DNA from: Psychrobacillus sp042944905
GTDB lineage: Bacteria; Bacillota; Bacilli; Bacillales_A; Planococcaceae
Assembly: GCF_042944905.1 (NCBI RefSeq)
Contig: NZ_CP168496.1
Coordinates: forward strand, 434,001-498,000
DNA: 64,000 nucleotides
Direction: 5' to 3'
This document shows, in pieces, positions 27,438-37,048 of the stretch. Made by a program: the position numbers and the translations under genes. Each line of letters opens with the position of its first letter. Positions within the stretch are counted from its first letter, which is position 1. Below the pieces are notes generated by a model, which saw only the letters and a program-made list of their open reading frames with translations, was not told where the DNA came from and made no database searches.

Positions 27438-27815
27438 GTGAAAAATAGGAAGCATACATCAAACGAAGAATTGAAATAACTCCCGAAATTGTCTCTTCGG
27501 GAGTTTCCTGTATGAGTAAGGAAACATCTTTTCTTTCCTCATCCAAAAAGGGTTTAAACTTATTCCTAAAGTTGAAGGAGAGCGATGGACAGACGAAAGC
27601 TATAAGATTACTTAGAAGAGAGGCAAGTCGTGACGTCAGTCACGACCTGCCTCTTCTATAGTTTTAGGTAATGATATAGTTCCAGGCTGTCCAAAATCTT
27701 CCGGAAACGATTGATAAGAGGTTCACGATCCATACTTCTAACCGTAATAATGTAGCCAAAGCACACTGGAAATAGTAAAGACAAGATGCACTTAAAGGAC
27801 GCTTACGTTTTTCTT
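27438..27815 (+). repeat. R1 element, copy C (longest, diverged)
   Basis: Begins GTGAAAAATAGGAAGCATAC. Hairpin 1 is ACTCCCGAA (27479-27487) with TTCGGGAGT (27496-27504), a different base set from other copies but fully paired. Hairpin 2 lies within 27614-27657: AGTCGTGAC with GTCACGAC in the core and AGAGGC with GCCTCT further out. The 3' end ACTGGAAATAGTAAAGACAA, CTTAAAGGACGCTTACG and TTTTTCTT matches copies D and G. About 60 extra bases sit after hairpin 2. Confidence 0.8.
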
Positions 27816-27953
27816 ATTTAACTCTAACAGTTTATTAAATTCACTCAAAAGGTAAAGAAAGTTTAAAAAAACGTAATTATTCCGAAAATATAGTTTGTTC
27901 AATTTTTTTATACTTAAGATTAGTGCTAGAAAAGAGAGAAGGTGGGGGAAAAG

Positions 27954-29462
27954 ATGATTGATCTATTGTTGATTCATGGAACCGTCATAACGATGGATAA
28001 AGACAGAAGAATTTTGCAAGATGGTGCCGTTGCGATAAACGGTGGAAGAATTTTAGATGTAGATATAACGGAAGTTCTATTGGAAAAGTATGAAGCTAAA
28101 AAAGTGATGGATTGCAGTCATCATTGTATTTTGCCAGGATTCATCGATGTACATGGCCATGGTGGTCATTCCATGTTTAAGACGATTGCAATGGAAGACT
28201 TCTGGATGCCGATAATAACAAATACGTATAAGCATTTTGTGACGGATGAGTTTTGGTATTATGAAGGAAAATTATCCTCTTTGGAACGTTTAAAGGCAGG
28301 AATAACGACAGGGGTTTCCGTTTTAGGGTCAATGCCACGATCAGATGAGCCGATCTTTGCGCTGAATCATGCGAAAGCTTACGCTGAAGTTGGTGTTCGA
28401 GAGGTAGTATGTACTGGTCCGTGTAATCCACCATGGCCACATTTATTTAGTCGATGGGTAGATGGTAAACAAATTACGAGAGAAGTTACGTACGATCAAG
28501 TATTACATGGTGCAGAAAGTGTCATTGAAGCATTAAACCATGCAAATGACGATCATACGAGAGCTTTTATCACACCATTTGTTATTGTCACATCTGTGGA
28601 TCCTTCCAACCCAACCTCGCCAGCAAAGCTGTATGGTTTAAATGACCATGATTTGTATCAAGCGAAGAAAATTAGACAAATAGCGAAGAAATATAATACG
28701 AGAATCCATTCTGATGCTTTTGGAGGAATGATTCATTTAGCGGTACAGGATAAAGAAAATGCGCTTTTAGGTCCGGATGTTCATTTACAACATTGCCGTG
28801 GTATTTCTTTTGATGAGGCAAGAATTTTAGCTGAGACAGGAACCAATGTAAGTGCCTCACCAGGATTTACACAAGTACAAGCGAGAACGCCTATTACGGA
28901 ATTAATAGAAATGGGAGCAACAGTAGCCATATCAACAGATGGGACATCACCAAGTACAAGTTTTGATATGTTCCAAGCAATGCGTAAAACCCAGTTTATT
29001 CATCAATCAGCTCTTAGAGATGAATATTATTTACCACCTGGAAAGCTGTTAGAAATGGTCACAATCGATGCGGCGAAATGTATTGGATGGGATGACGAAC
29101 TAGGCTCTCTTGAAATAGGGAAAAAGGCAGATGTAATTACTGTAAATCTGCATCAACCACATCTAACGCCTGAGTTTATGCATGTCCATAGACTTGTTTA
29201 TCAGGCTGTAGCTAGCGATGTAGATACTGTCATCGTAAATGGGAAAATCGTAATGGAGGGGCGAAACGTACGAACGGTCGATGAACATATGGTCTTAGAT
29301 GAGGCAAATGAAGAAGCGTATGCAACAGTAAAACGTGCTGGACTTGAAAAACATATGCAACCGTCAAAATCCTTTTGGGGACAAGCACGAGAATATATTG
29401 ATGAAAAGAGATATAACGAGGATGATTATAAATTTACCGTGACGAAAGGTGAGCATAAATGA
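27954..29462 (+). CDS. Amidohydrolase, ATZ/TRZ-like
   Basis: 502 residues from ATG 27954, which follows AAGGTGGGGG; the GTG at 27942 lies inside that ribosome site. Complete ligand set: H-x-H in GFIDVHGHGGHS, His in NTRIHSDAFGG, His in LQHCRGISFDEA, Asp in ISTDGTSPSTSF. The fold type covers guanine deaminase, chlorohydrolases and related enzymes. Its ATGA junction with the next amidohydrolase implies joint action. The substrate is not identifiable; the group context suggests an N-containing compound. Confidence 0.85.
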   Translation: MIDLLLIHGTVITMDKDRRILQDGAVAINGGRILDVDITEVLLEKYEAKKVMDCSHHCILPGFIDVHGHGGHSMFKTIAMEDFWMPIITNTYKHFVTDEFWYYEGKLSSLERLKAGITTGVSVLGSMPRSDEPIFALNHAKAYAEVGVREVVCTGPCNPPWPHLFSRWVDGKQITREVTYDQVLHGAESVIEALNHANDDHTRAFITPFVIVTSVDPSNPTSPAKLYGLNDHDLYQAKKIRQIAKKYNTRIHSDAFGGMIHLAVQDKENALLGPDVHLQHCRGISFDEARILAETGTNVSASPGFTQVQARTPITELIEMGATVAISTDGTSPSTSFDMFQAMRKTQFIHQSALRDEYYLPPGKLLEMVTIDAAKCIGWDDELGSLEIGKKADVITVNLHQPHLTPEFMHVHRLVYQAVASDVDTVIVNGKIVMEGRNVRTVDEHMVLDEANEEAYATVKRAGLEKHMQPSKSFWGQAREYIDEKRYNEDDYKFTVTKGEHK

Positions 29463-30946
29463 AAACAAAGATAATAGGGAGATATGTCATTGGCTATGAT
29501 GGACGGGACCATGTCATTCTAGAAAATGCACAAGTGGTATATGAAAACGACACGATAGTTTTTGTCGGAAAAGATTATTCTGAAGCCGTAGATGAAGTAA
29601 TAGATGCAGGAAACGCAGTTATTAGTCCTGGATTTATTGATTTAAATGCGCTCGGAGATATTGATCACGATATAGTTCATCTGGAAGCAACAATGTCCAA
29701 AAGTAAAAATCTTCTTTGGTCTGAACAGTTTGTTCAAGAAGGACATGACGAATGGATGACGGAGGAAGAGGAAGCTTTTAAATCTCTTTATGCCTATTCC
29801 CAGCTCATACTGCACGGTATTACTACTGCTATGCCGATTACTTCCGTTTTTTATAAGAAATGGGCTGAAACATATGAAGAATTAGCTGCAGCTGCAGAAC
29901 ATGCTGCAAGCTTAGGATTAAGAATTTATCTTGGACCAAGCTATCAATCTGGCATAAGAGTAGTAGATGCTGATGGAACGATCAAGCTTTTCTGGGATGA
30001 AGAAGCAGGTCGAGAAGGGTTAAAAAGAGCAGTGCAGTTTGTAGAAGAGTTTGATGGTGCTTACGATGGATTGGTGAGAGGGATGCTTGCACCAGAAAGA
30101 ATTGAAAGTCAAACGGAAGAAAATCTCATACAAACTAAGTATTATAGTGAAAAACTGGGTGTTCCAATTAAACTCCATGCTGCACAGGGTAGTTTTGAAT
30201 ACAATACAATTCTTGAAAAACATGGAGTTACGCCAATTAGATATTTATATAATATAGGATTTCTAGGTCCCAAAACAGGGATTCCACACGCTCATTTTAT
30301 CGCTGGATATAGTGGTGCAACGAACGGAGACGGGGATGATATTGCCCTTCTAAAAGAGACTAATACGACAGTTATTCATTGTCCACTCATTATTGGTAGA
30401 CATGGAGACGCATTAGAATCTTTTGCTAAATATAAACGAATAGGTGTTAATATCTGCCTTGGAACAGATACATTTCCTCCAGATATGTTCCAAAACATTC
30501 GTACAGGCAGTATGCTTTCAAGACTTATAGACAAAAAAGTAGATGATTCTACCTACTCTGATTTTTATCGAGCAGCAACACTAGGAGCAGCATCTTTCCT
30601 TGAAAGAGAAGATTTAGGAAGACTAGCTGTAGGGGCAAAGGCAGATATTATTGCAATTGATTTAGATGGATTTCATATGGGTCCTCTTGATGATCCTATT
30701 CGAACGATGATTGTAAGTGGAAGCGGAAGAGATGTTAAACTATCAATTATTAATGGACGAGTAGTTATGAAAGACCGAAAAATTCCAAATCTTGATTTGG
30801 ATGAGATTAAACAAAAAGGGCAAAAGTATTATGACAAAATGAGAAAAGGATATGTAAAAAGAGATTACCAAGAGCTAGGAGAGGACCAATTACTGCTTCC
30901 ATCTTTTACATATGTAGAGCGAATCGATGAAAAGAAGAAAAAATAA
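29459..30946 (+). CDS. Amidohydrolase-like protein lacking the H-x-H motif
   Basis: 495 residues, same superfamily as the gene upstream. After beta strand 1, where H-x-H is expected, it reads GFIDLNALGDIDHD, with no histidine pair. Downstream ligands remain: His in IKLHAAQGSFEYN, His in IPHAHFIAGYSG and Asp in LGTDTFPPDMFQNIR. This resembles mononuclear or atypical-metal members of the superfamily, or one that uses His within DIDHD. The start overlaps the previous stop by ATGA. Active enzyme is likely given the intact length and remaining ligands. Confidence 0.8.
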   Translation: MKTKIIGRYVIGYDGRDHVILENAQVVYENDTIVFVGKDYSEAVDEVIDAGNAVISPGFIDLNALGDIDHDIVHLEATMSKSKNLLWSEQFVQEGHDEWMTEEEEAFKSLYAYSQLILHGITTAMPITSVFYKKWAETYEELAAAAEHAASLGLRIYLGPSYQSGIRVVDADGTIKLFWDEEAGREGLKRAVQFVEEFDGAYDGLVRGMLAPERIESQTEENLIQTKYYSEKLGVPIKLHAAQGSFEYNTILEKHGVTPIRYLYNIGFLGPKTGIPHAHFIAGYSGATNGDGDDIALLKETNTTVIHCPLIIGRHGDALESFAKYKRIGVNICLGTDTFPPDMFQNIRTGSMLSRLIDKKVDDSTYSDFYRAATLGAASFLEREDLGRLAVGAKADIIAIDLDGFHMGPLDDPIRTMIVSGSGRDVKLSIINGRVVMKDRKIPNLDLDEIKQKGQKYYDKMRKGYVKRDYQELGEDQLLLPSFTYVERIDEKKKK

Positions 30947-31002
30947 TGAAAAATATAGTAAATAAATTTAAAATTAAAAGTCTGAATATTTTTTATAATT
31001 AG

Positions 31003-31022
31003 AAAAACCAAAGCGGTTTTTA
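31003..31022 (+). terminator. Short hairpin upstream of the second binding protein
   Basis: AAAACC and GGTTTTT flank AAAGC. A weak terminator for the two amidohydrolase genes, 20 bases before the lipoprotein gene. Confidence 0.45.
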
Positions 31023-31041
31023 AAATAAGGAGGAGAAGTAG

Positions 31042-32607
31042 ATGAGAGGTAAGAAAAGTGCTACAAAATGGGTTTTAGTATTGTTACTGACATTACTAAT
31101 TGCAGGTTGCTCTACAGGAAAAAAAGAAAATGCTACTGAAGGTAGTAAGAATAGCTCAGCTAAAGATGGTAGCACTTTAGTGATTGCTCGTTTATCAGAT
31201 GCAGAGAGTTTAGATCATCAGTTTATGTCCACTATCAATGCTGCAAGCATAACGCATAGGAAGATTTATGAAGGGTTGGTAGGGCGTGATAAAAACGCAG
31301 AAATTCAGCCTTTATTAGCAAAAAAGTATAAGCAAGTTGATGATACAACATGGGAGTTTAAGCTTAGAGAAGACGTAAAATTTCATGACGGTACTGATTT
31401 CAATGCAGATGCAGTTAAAAAGACATTTGATCGTATGTTAGATCCAAATGTTGGTTCTCCTAAAGCAGCTCTATTTAAAATGGTGAAAGAAGTGAAAGTT
31501 GTTGATGATCACACTGTACAATTTCTTTTATCCGAACCCTATTCGCCATTACTTTCTATTTTAGCAAGTCACGAAGGTGGCATTATTAGTCCGAAAGCAA
31601 TTGAAAAGTATGGCAAAGAACAAATTAAAGAACCAGATGGTACTGGACCATTTGTTTTTGAATCTTGGACGCCTGGACAAGAAATTGTTCTGAAGAAAAA
31701 TGAAAGCTATTGGGGTACAAAAGCGAAAGTCGATAAAGTAGTATTTAAAGTAGTGCCAGAAGAAACTACACGTGTTTCGATGCTTGAAACTGGCGAAGCA
31801 CAAATTGCTGAACCACTATCTGTACCGATGATGGAAACAGTAGAAGCTTCTAAAAACTCGGAAGTTTACCGTAGTGAAGGATTTGGAACAGAATATATTG
31901 GCTTTAATGTGAAAAATGAGAAGTTAAGTGATGTTCGAGTTCGAAAAGCGATTTCACATGCAGTAGAAATGGATTCTATTCTAAAAGGAGTCTATAATAA
32001 CGTTGGTTCAGAAGCAAACTCATTAATGGGTTCAAAAGTTTTTGGATATAACCCTGATATGAAAACATATGAATATAATTTAAATGAAGCGAAGAAATTA
32101 CTTGCGGAAGCAGGTTATCCAGATGGCTTTGAAATAACGCTGAAAACAATGGATAGTAGAGAAAGAATAAATGTTGCGGAGGTTCTTCAATCCCAGTTAA
32201 AAGGAATTGGTATTAAACTTAATATCGAAGTGTTAGAGTATGGGACTTTTGTAGAACAAGTCAACGCTGGAAATTCTGAAATGTTTATTATTAGCTGGAG
32301 AAATGCAACTGGTGATGCTGATTATAACCAATACAATCTTTTTCATACAAATTCTATTGGAGGAGCAGGAAACACTTTCTTCTACAGTAACAAAGAAGTA
32401 GACGGGCTTTTAGATGCTGCACGAATGGAAAAAGACCAAGAAAAACGAATTGAACTATATGCTAAAGCTCAAGAGTTAGAAATGGATGATGCTTTATATA
32501 TTCCGATTCGCGTAATTGAAAACTTAGCAGCAACGGCAAAAGGAGTGGAAGGATTTTCAATTAGTCCTTCAGGCTATTTAGAAATAAACGATGTGTCGGT
32601 TAAATAA
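31042..32607 (+). CDS. Peptide/nickel-type ABC transporter binding lipoprotein (2)
   Basis: 521 residues, lipobox LLIAGC with Cys near residue 23. SBP_bac_5 family with RLSDAESLDHQF, REDVKFHDGTDFNADAVK and LLSEPYSPLLSILASHEGG. Clearly paralogous to the protein at 18880 (shared phrases such as SPLLSILAS and MDDA-YIPIR near the end). No permease or ATPase genes accompany it, so it probably delivers a second ligand to the C-B-D-F transporter encoded at 20654-24511. ATG follows AAGGAGGAG. Confidence 0.9.
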   Translation: MRGKKSATKWVLVLLLTLLIAGCSTGKKENATEGSKNSSAKDGSTLVIARLSDAESLDHQFMSTINAASITHRKIYEGLVGRDKNAEIQPLLAKKYKQVDDTTWEFKLREDVKFHDGTDFNADAVKKTFDRMLDPNVGSPKAALFKMVKEVKVVDDHTVQFLLSEPYSPLLSILASHEGGIISPKAIEKYGKEQIKEPDGTGPFVFESWTPGQEIVLKKNESYWGTKAKVDKVVFKVVPEETTRVSMLETGEAQIAEPLSVPMMETVEASKNSEVYRSEGFGTEYIGFNVKNEKLSDVRVRKAISHAVEMDSILKGVYNNVGSEANSLMGSKVFGYNPDMKTYEYNLNEAKKLLAEAGYPDGFEITLKTMDSRERINVAEVLQSQLKGIGIKLNIEVLEYGTFVEQVNAGNSEMFIISWRNATGDADYNQYNLFHTNSIGGAGNTFFYSNKEVDGLLDAARMEKDQEKRIELYAKAQELEMDDALYIPIRVIENLAATAKGVEGFSISPSGYLEINDVSVK

Positions 32608-32615
32608 CTCAACAT

Positions 32616-32652
32616 GATTAGAGAGGGATATCCATATTGGATATTCCCTTTC
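32616..32652 (+). terminator. Hairpin after the second binding-protein gene
   Basis: AGGGATATCC pairs with GGATATTCCCT, followed by TTC. Position mirrors the hairpin behind the first binding-protein gene, so partial termination is likely. Confidence 0.6.
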
Positions 32653-32687
32653 ACCATGTAATTCTCAAAAAAGAAAGGTGAATATAT

Positions 32688-33902
32688 ATGACTACTAGTT
32701 ATTGGTTAAAGAATGTTCGACTGGAAACAGGATTTATGAAAGAAAATGAAAAAGTTATTGGTACAAAAACAGATTTGTTTCATCTGTTCATATCGGAAGG
32801 GAAAATTTCGAATATCATCCGTATGGATGACCAGATTACGGATAATTTTCCTGTTAAGGACGCAAAAAAACTATTGCTACTCCCATCCTTTGTTGAAAAG
32901 CATGTTCACTTAGATAAAACGTATATGGGAGAAAAATGGAAGTCTTGTATTCCTGCTGCAAGCGTTGTTGAAAGAAGTACAAATGAAAGTACTATTTTGG
33001 CGTCACTACCTTCAAGTACAAAGGAACGAGCGGAAGCATTGTTGGAAGTATTATTATCCTACGGATCCACACATATTCGAACACATGTGGATATTTATCC
33101 AGAAGCAAAATTGAAAAACTTAGAAGGTGTTCAGCAAGCTTTGCGAACATACTCAGACAAAGTAAGTGCTGAAATCGTCGCCTTTGCTCAGCATGGGCTA
33201 CTGCAAACGGGTACTTCACAATTACTTAGAGAGGCAGTAAGAAATGGAGCAGGTATAGTAGGTGCAGTAGATCCAGCAACTGTAGATAATAATATTGAAG
33301 CATCTTTAGTTGAATTAATGGATATTGCAGTAGAAGGGAATGCAGATATCGATTTGCATTTACATGATCCAGGGCATCTTGGAAACTTTACGATGAAACG
33401 TCTTGCTTATTTAACAAAACAAGCGGGCTGGGAAGGAAGAGTAGCAGTCAGTCATGCTTTCGGACTTGCCGATGTTTCTACGGAAGAAGCATTTGAAATG
33501 GCGGGAATACTAAGAGACGCTGGTATTTCAATCGTATCAAGTCTCCCGAATAGAAGAATAATGCCGATTAAGCTACTAGACGAATGTGGCGTGAATGTAG
33601 CGATAGGGAACGATAATATTTTTGATTCCTGGTGGCCTACAGGAAATGGCGATGTTCTAGAAAGAGCAAGTCGTTTAATCGAACATTTTAGATGGACAGA
33701 TGAAGTTTCCCTAACACAAATTTTAAAATTTATTACTGGTGGGAAAACAACATTAGACAAAGAAGGGAACCAGCTATGGCCTAAAATTGGAGATGAGGCA
33801 AGTATGCTACTAATCGATGCAAGCTGCTCAGCGGAAGTAATTGCTAGAGTTCCAAAGCGAAAAGCTGTATTTTATAAAGGTAAGCTAGTGCATGGAGAGT
33901 AA
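32688..33902 (+). CDS. Amidohydrolase, cytosine deaminase-like family (paralogue 3)
   Basis: 404 residues, third member of the family seen at 16368 and 17579. Ligands: EKHVHLDKTYMGE, DIDLHLHDPGHLG, AVSHAFGLADV and GNDNIFDSWWPTGNGD, all intact. The segment NGAGIVGAVDPATVDN parallels the other two. ATG follows AAGAAAGGTG. As in the first operon it sits directly after a binding-lipoprotein gene, repeating the binding protein plus hydrolase arrangement. Confidence 0.85.
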   Translation: MTTSYWLKNVRLETGFMKENEKVIGTKTDLFHLFISEGKISNIIRMDDQITDNFPVKDAKKLLLLPSFVEKHVHLDKTYMGEKWKSCIPAASVVERSTNESTILASLPSSTKERAEALLEVLLSYGSTHIRTHVDIYPEAKLKNLEGVQQALRTYSDKVSAEIVAFAQHGLLQTGTSQLLREAVRNGAGIVGAVDPATVDNNIEASLVELMDIAVEGNADIDLHLHDPGHLGNFTMKRLAYLTKQAGWEGRVAVSHAFGLADVSTEEAFEMAGILRDAGISIVSSLPNRRIMPIKLLDECGVNVAIGNDNIFDSWWPTGNGDVLERASRLIEHFRWTDEVSLTQILKFITGGKTTLDKEGNQLWPKIGDEASMLLIDASCSAEVIARVPKRKAVFYKGKLVHGE

Positions 33903-34253
33903 CAAGAAAGCTCGAAGATAAGTGATCTCTATTTAAGACGTTCCGTTTTGTATTACTTTAACGACAATAAAATCTAAAATAGGTACCCAATTAGTAGAAC
34001 AATTGGATGCCTATTTTTTATGTTCAATCCTTCCGAGCTAGTTAATATGCCGATGCCTATGAAGAGTTTTCGGATTTTATAAAATCTATCGTGGATATTC
34101 AGCCATTTTTGGAGACTTGGATGAATTGATAATTGTCGATATAATTATTTAATTGAAAAGTTAATGCGCAAGTTAGAACTTAGAACTATATTAGCGGTTG
34201 GATGGGCTACTATTAACGATATCAGTAGTGAGTAATTTAAGGAGGAGTTTTAA
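33903..34253. other. Intergenic stretch with one terminator
   Basis: Contains a hairpin at about 33976-34018 (AAAATAGGTACCCAATT with AATTGGATGCCTATTTT, then TTTATG) that should end the amidohydrolase transcript. The remaining 230 bases carry no gene I can support; the dehydrogenase ribosome site AAGGAGGA is at 34239. Confidence 0.6.
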
Positions 34254-35018
34254 GTGGAGGGAAAGGTTTTATTCATAACTGGGGCGGCACGTGGGATAGG
34301 CTTTGATATTGCAAAAGCATTTTCGGAAGCGGGTGCAAATGTAGTTATTTCGGATTTGTCTCAAAAAGCCATTGATCAGGCAATAGCAGAGTTAAGTGGC
34401 AATGCAAAAGGAATTGTATGTGACGTAACGAAAGAAGCAGAAATTGAGCAAGCAATCCAGTTCACAGTAGAAACTTTTGGTCGCATGGATTTTCTTGTGA
34501 ATAATGCAGGAATGCAGTATGTATCGATGATTGAAGATTTCCCTACGGAGAAGTTTGAGTTGCTAGTGAAAATTATGTTAACTGCGCCTTTTATCGCAAT
34601 CAAACACGCATTACCTCAAATGAAAAAACAAGGATTTGGACGAATTATCAATATGGCGTCGATTAATGGCGTCATTGGATTTGCTGGAAAGGCAGCTTAT
34701 AACTCAGCGAAGCACGGTGTTATAGGATTAACAAAAGTAGCTGCACTTGAAACAGCAGCTTATGGTATTACAGTGAATGCAATATGCCCTGGCTATGTAG
34801 ACACAGCTCTTGTGCGAAACCAGTTCGAAGATTTAGCAAAAACTCGTAATATACAAGTGGAGCAAGTGTTAGAAGAAGTACTTTATCCACTGGTTCCGCA
34901 AAAGCGATTACTTGCTATTCAAGAAATTACGGATTTAGCATTATACATTGCAAGTGATTCTGCAAGGGGTATGACAGGGCAAGCAATTATTTTGGATGGA
35001 GGCTATACTGCTCAATAA
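34254..35018 (+). CDS. Short-chain dehydrogenase, 3-hydroxybutyrate dehydrogenase-like
   Basis: 254 residues. NAD-binding motif TGAARGIG at residues 9-16, NNAG at 83-86, catalytic Ser136 (NMASING), Tyr149 and Lys153 (YNSAKHG). The overall sequence, with PGYVDTALVRNQ and the VPQKRLLAIQEI stretch, resembles D-beta-hydroxybutyrate dehydrogenases (acetoacetate + NADH interconversion). GTG start seven bases behind AAGGAGGA. Next to the catabolic island but with its own upstream terminator; participation in that pathway is unproven. Confidence 0.8.
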   Translation: MEGKVLFITGAARGIGFDIAKAFSEAGANVVISDLSQKAIDQAIAELSGNAKGIVCDVTKEAEIEQAIQFTVETFGRMDFLVNNAGMQYVSMIEDFPTEKFELLVKIMLTAPFIAIKHALPQMKKQGFGRIINMASINGVIGFAGKAAYNSAKHGVIGLTKVAALETAAYGITVNAICPGYVDTALVRNQFEDLAKTRNIQVEQVLEEVLYPLVPQKRLLAIQEITDLALYIASDSARGMTGQAIILDGGYTAQ

Positions 35019-35026
35019 TATTGAGA

Positions 35027-35072
35027 AAAAGTGCGCTTGGAGTCTTGGTTTTCGACTTTGGGCGTATTTTTG
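35027..35072 (+). terminator. Terminator of the dehydrogenase gene
   Basis: TGCGCTTGGAGTC pairs with GACTTTGGGCGTA using several G-U pairs, followed by TTTTTG. Confidence 0.65.
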
Positions 35073-35211
35073 TGTGTGTAGTTGGAATTCACCTTGAAAT
35101 AATGAATGATTTTTTCGTAAGAAATATGCCTCGAGTCAATCGGTCCTTATTTTTCGACAAAATTCATGGTAGACTTAGATTTCAACTTATTGTATAGAAG
35201 GACGTGTTTTT

Positions 35212-36210
35212 GTGGTAGGACGTAATGATTCTTGTCCATGCGGTAGTGGAAAGAAGTATAAAAAATGTTGTGAGTCGAAAGAGACCATTTCAATAGAAGA
35301 AGTTCAAATTGAAGAGCTAGAAAGGATATTGCAAAGCTTTTATGATGAGTATCCTGAAAGAAAAGATTTAGCTGATTACGTGGACCTTGTGAAAACATGG
35401 AGTGAACCGTTAAAACAATACTTGGATCAAGAAATGATTGAAGCAATTGTAATGGATGAGTTCTTTTTCCATCATAAAAAAGAAATTTGGGAAGGTTATT
35501 TAGAAAAACAGCTTAAGAAAGTGGTGCGACCTACTACTTTAAGTGTTTTAGAGCAGTGGGGTGGACCACGTGTTTTCATCGGTGAAGTGGTTGACGTTGA
35601 TAACACTTATATGACGGTAACGAATATTTTGACGGGGGAGATTATTCAACTAAGACGGGAAAGTGAAAAGCCAGTCCCAGTTGGTATGCATGTTTATTGT
35701 TTCATATTGCCTGATGGAACATTTAAAGAAAATCATTATTTAGCTATTTCTAGCCTAGTATTCTTCCCAACAGATCATAAAGAGCTGTTTGTGGATTTTG
35801 CAAAACGATTTAAGTCACAAAATGAACAATCAGTTCAAGAATTTGTGAAGGAAAACGGAATAGATCTTTGGCGCGTACTCGGAGAAAATGGCTATGAGGG
35901 CGGGGAGTACACTTTCTTCGAAGCAGGTGTTTTACAAGTTGCTATGGATTTCTTAGTAAAACATAATCGTTCATATAATGACTTAATAGAAATAGTGGAA
36001 GATTATCTATTCGAACAACAACCGAAAGCACGGAAGGAAGTGGCGATCGCTGCTGGTGCAATTCGCTTTGGGCAAGAAAAAGGTCTATTTGAACCCCTTG
36101 AATTGACAGTGAAAGAAATTGCTGAGTCGTTTCATGTATCGACATCATCTTTAAATAAATATTACAACGAACTAATTATGTACTATGAACGTACGAAGGA
36201 TAATAATTAA
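35212..36210 (+). CDS. SEC-C motif protein of unknown function
   Basis: 332 residues. N-terminal SEC-C zinc-binding motif (RNDSCPCGSGKKYKKCC, residues 4-20), the same module found at the C-terminus of SecA and in YecA-like proteins. The rest contains an acidic helical region and a C-terminal segment resembling a helix-turn-helix (VKEIAESFHVSTSSLNKYYN). The GTG start follows GAAGGA. It could be a zinc-dependent protein- or ribosome-interacting factor; no precise role can be given. Single gene with its own terminator. Confidence 0.8.
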   Translation: MVGRNDSCPCGSGKKYKKCCESKETISIEEVQIEELERILQSFYDEYPERKDLADYVDLVKTWSEPLKQYLDQEMIEAIVMDEFFFHHKKEIWEGYLEKQLKKVVRPTTLSVLEQWGGPRVFIGEVVDVDNTYMTVTNILTGEIIQLRRESEKPVPVGMHVYCFILPDGTFKENHYLAISSLVFFPTDHKELFVDFAKRFKSQNEQSVQEFVKENGIDLWRVLGENGYEGGEYTFFEAGVLQVAMDFLVKHNRSYNDLIEIVEDYLFEQQPKARKEVAIAAGAIRFGQEKGLFEPLELTVKEIAESFHVSTSSLNKYYNELIMYYERTKDNN

Positions 36211-36212
36211 TA

Positions 36213-36262
36213 TAATAAACGCCAAGCAGAAGAATTTGTCTGCTGGCGTTTTGTTTTTTTAG
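36213..36262 (+). terminator. Terminator of the SEC-C gene
   Basis: AACGCCAAGCAGA pairs with TCTGCTGGCGTT, followed by TTGTTTTTTT. Confidence 0.85.
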
Positions 36263-36390
36263 ATAAGTGTAAGTATATGAATTTTGTATGTTGGGAATCC
36301 AGAAATGGCAGAGCTTTGTAGATTAATCTAATGGCGGATTTACATTCTCTAAATTACATTTAATTGCCTATCTTGTATTTGCTAGTCGGA

Positions 36391-36515
36391 TTTAGCGCTC
36401 TGGTATTCGTTTTCCGTGGGGCGAGCGACGAGCCTCCTGGGCCAAAATTATTTTGGTCATGAAGGCGTTGCCACAGGCGTCTCATGTTCCCGTGGTTACT
36501 CGTCACAAATAAATT
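36391..36515. repeat. R2-like fragment, inverted and diverged
   Basis: GC-richer than its surroundings. GGTCATGAAGGCGTTGCCAC is the reverse complement, with one change, of the segment GTGGCAACGCCTTCGTGACC found in both R2 copies (42300s and 45300s). TTCCGTGGGGCGAGCG echoes the R2 phrase TTCCGCGGGGTGAGCG in direct orientation, so the copy is rearranged. Confidence 0.5.
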
Positions 36516-36668
36516 TACCGCCGCACTAAATCCAAGTATGTAGAGGGACTCTAGTTAGTGTTTATTAGTTGTGCTTCAAATCTTACAAGAGCTTGATCTT
36601 GATTTTTTTCTGTTACTTTCCACAGTAAATATTAATCAGTGGGTGCATGATTAGAGTAAGTGGTACTA

Positions 36669-36973
36669 GAGAAATAGATAGTATCCATGGAAAAAGAAGG
36701 ATTGAGCGGACGAAATTATCTTCATCCATTTTTAAAAGAATAGGAAAGGATTTATTCTCTCATTATCCAAACCTAATGCACCATGTCTTTACATATTCCA
36801 AGAGGGCGACAGACAAACATCCGCCACAAGATTACCGAAAAAAATGGAACGTGAAGTGACGCAGTCACTTCACGTTCCATTACTCTAACGGTAATAGTGT
36901 AGCCAATGTTTCGTCCAAAGCACTCTAGAAACGGTGAAGACCAGATGCACTTAAAGGACGCTTTCGGTATTCT
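36669..36973 (+). repeat. R1 element, copy D
   Basis: Hairpin 1 is partly decayed: GCGGACGAA faces TTCATCCAT. Hairpin 2 is perfect, ATGGAACGTGAAGTGAC (36844-36860) with GTCACTTCACGTTCCAT (36864-36880), loop GCA. ATTACCG and ACGGTAAT flank it and can pair. The 3' block GTGTAGCCAATGTTTCGTCC and the end CTTAAAGGACGCTTTCGG are present. Confidence 0.85.
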
Positions 36974-37048
36974 TATTTCCAAATTTTAGTATTGTTGCAT
37001 ATGTTATATTGCTATAGAATGGACAAATTTTAAAGGAGTGATTGTAAT

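Noticed and set aside
34021..34200. Remnant of a protein gene before the dehydrogenase
   Set aside because: A short stretch reads like a protein segment in one frame, but stops interrupt it and I could not assign a family.
36391..36515. Insertion sequence end
   Set aside because: No terminal inverted repeats, target duplication or transposase remnant found; sequence fits a rearranged R2 fragment.
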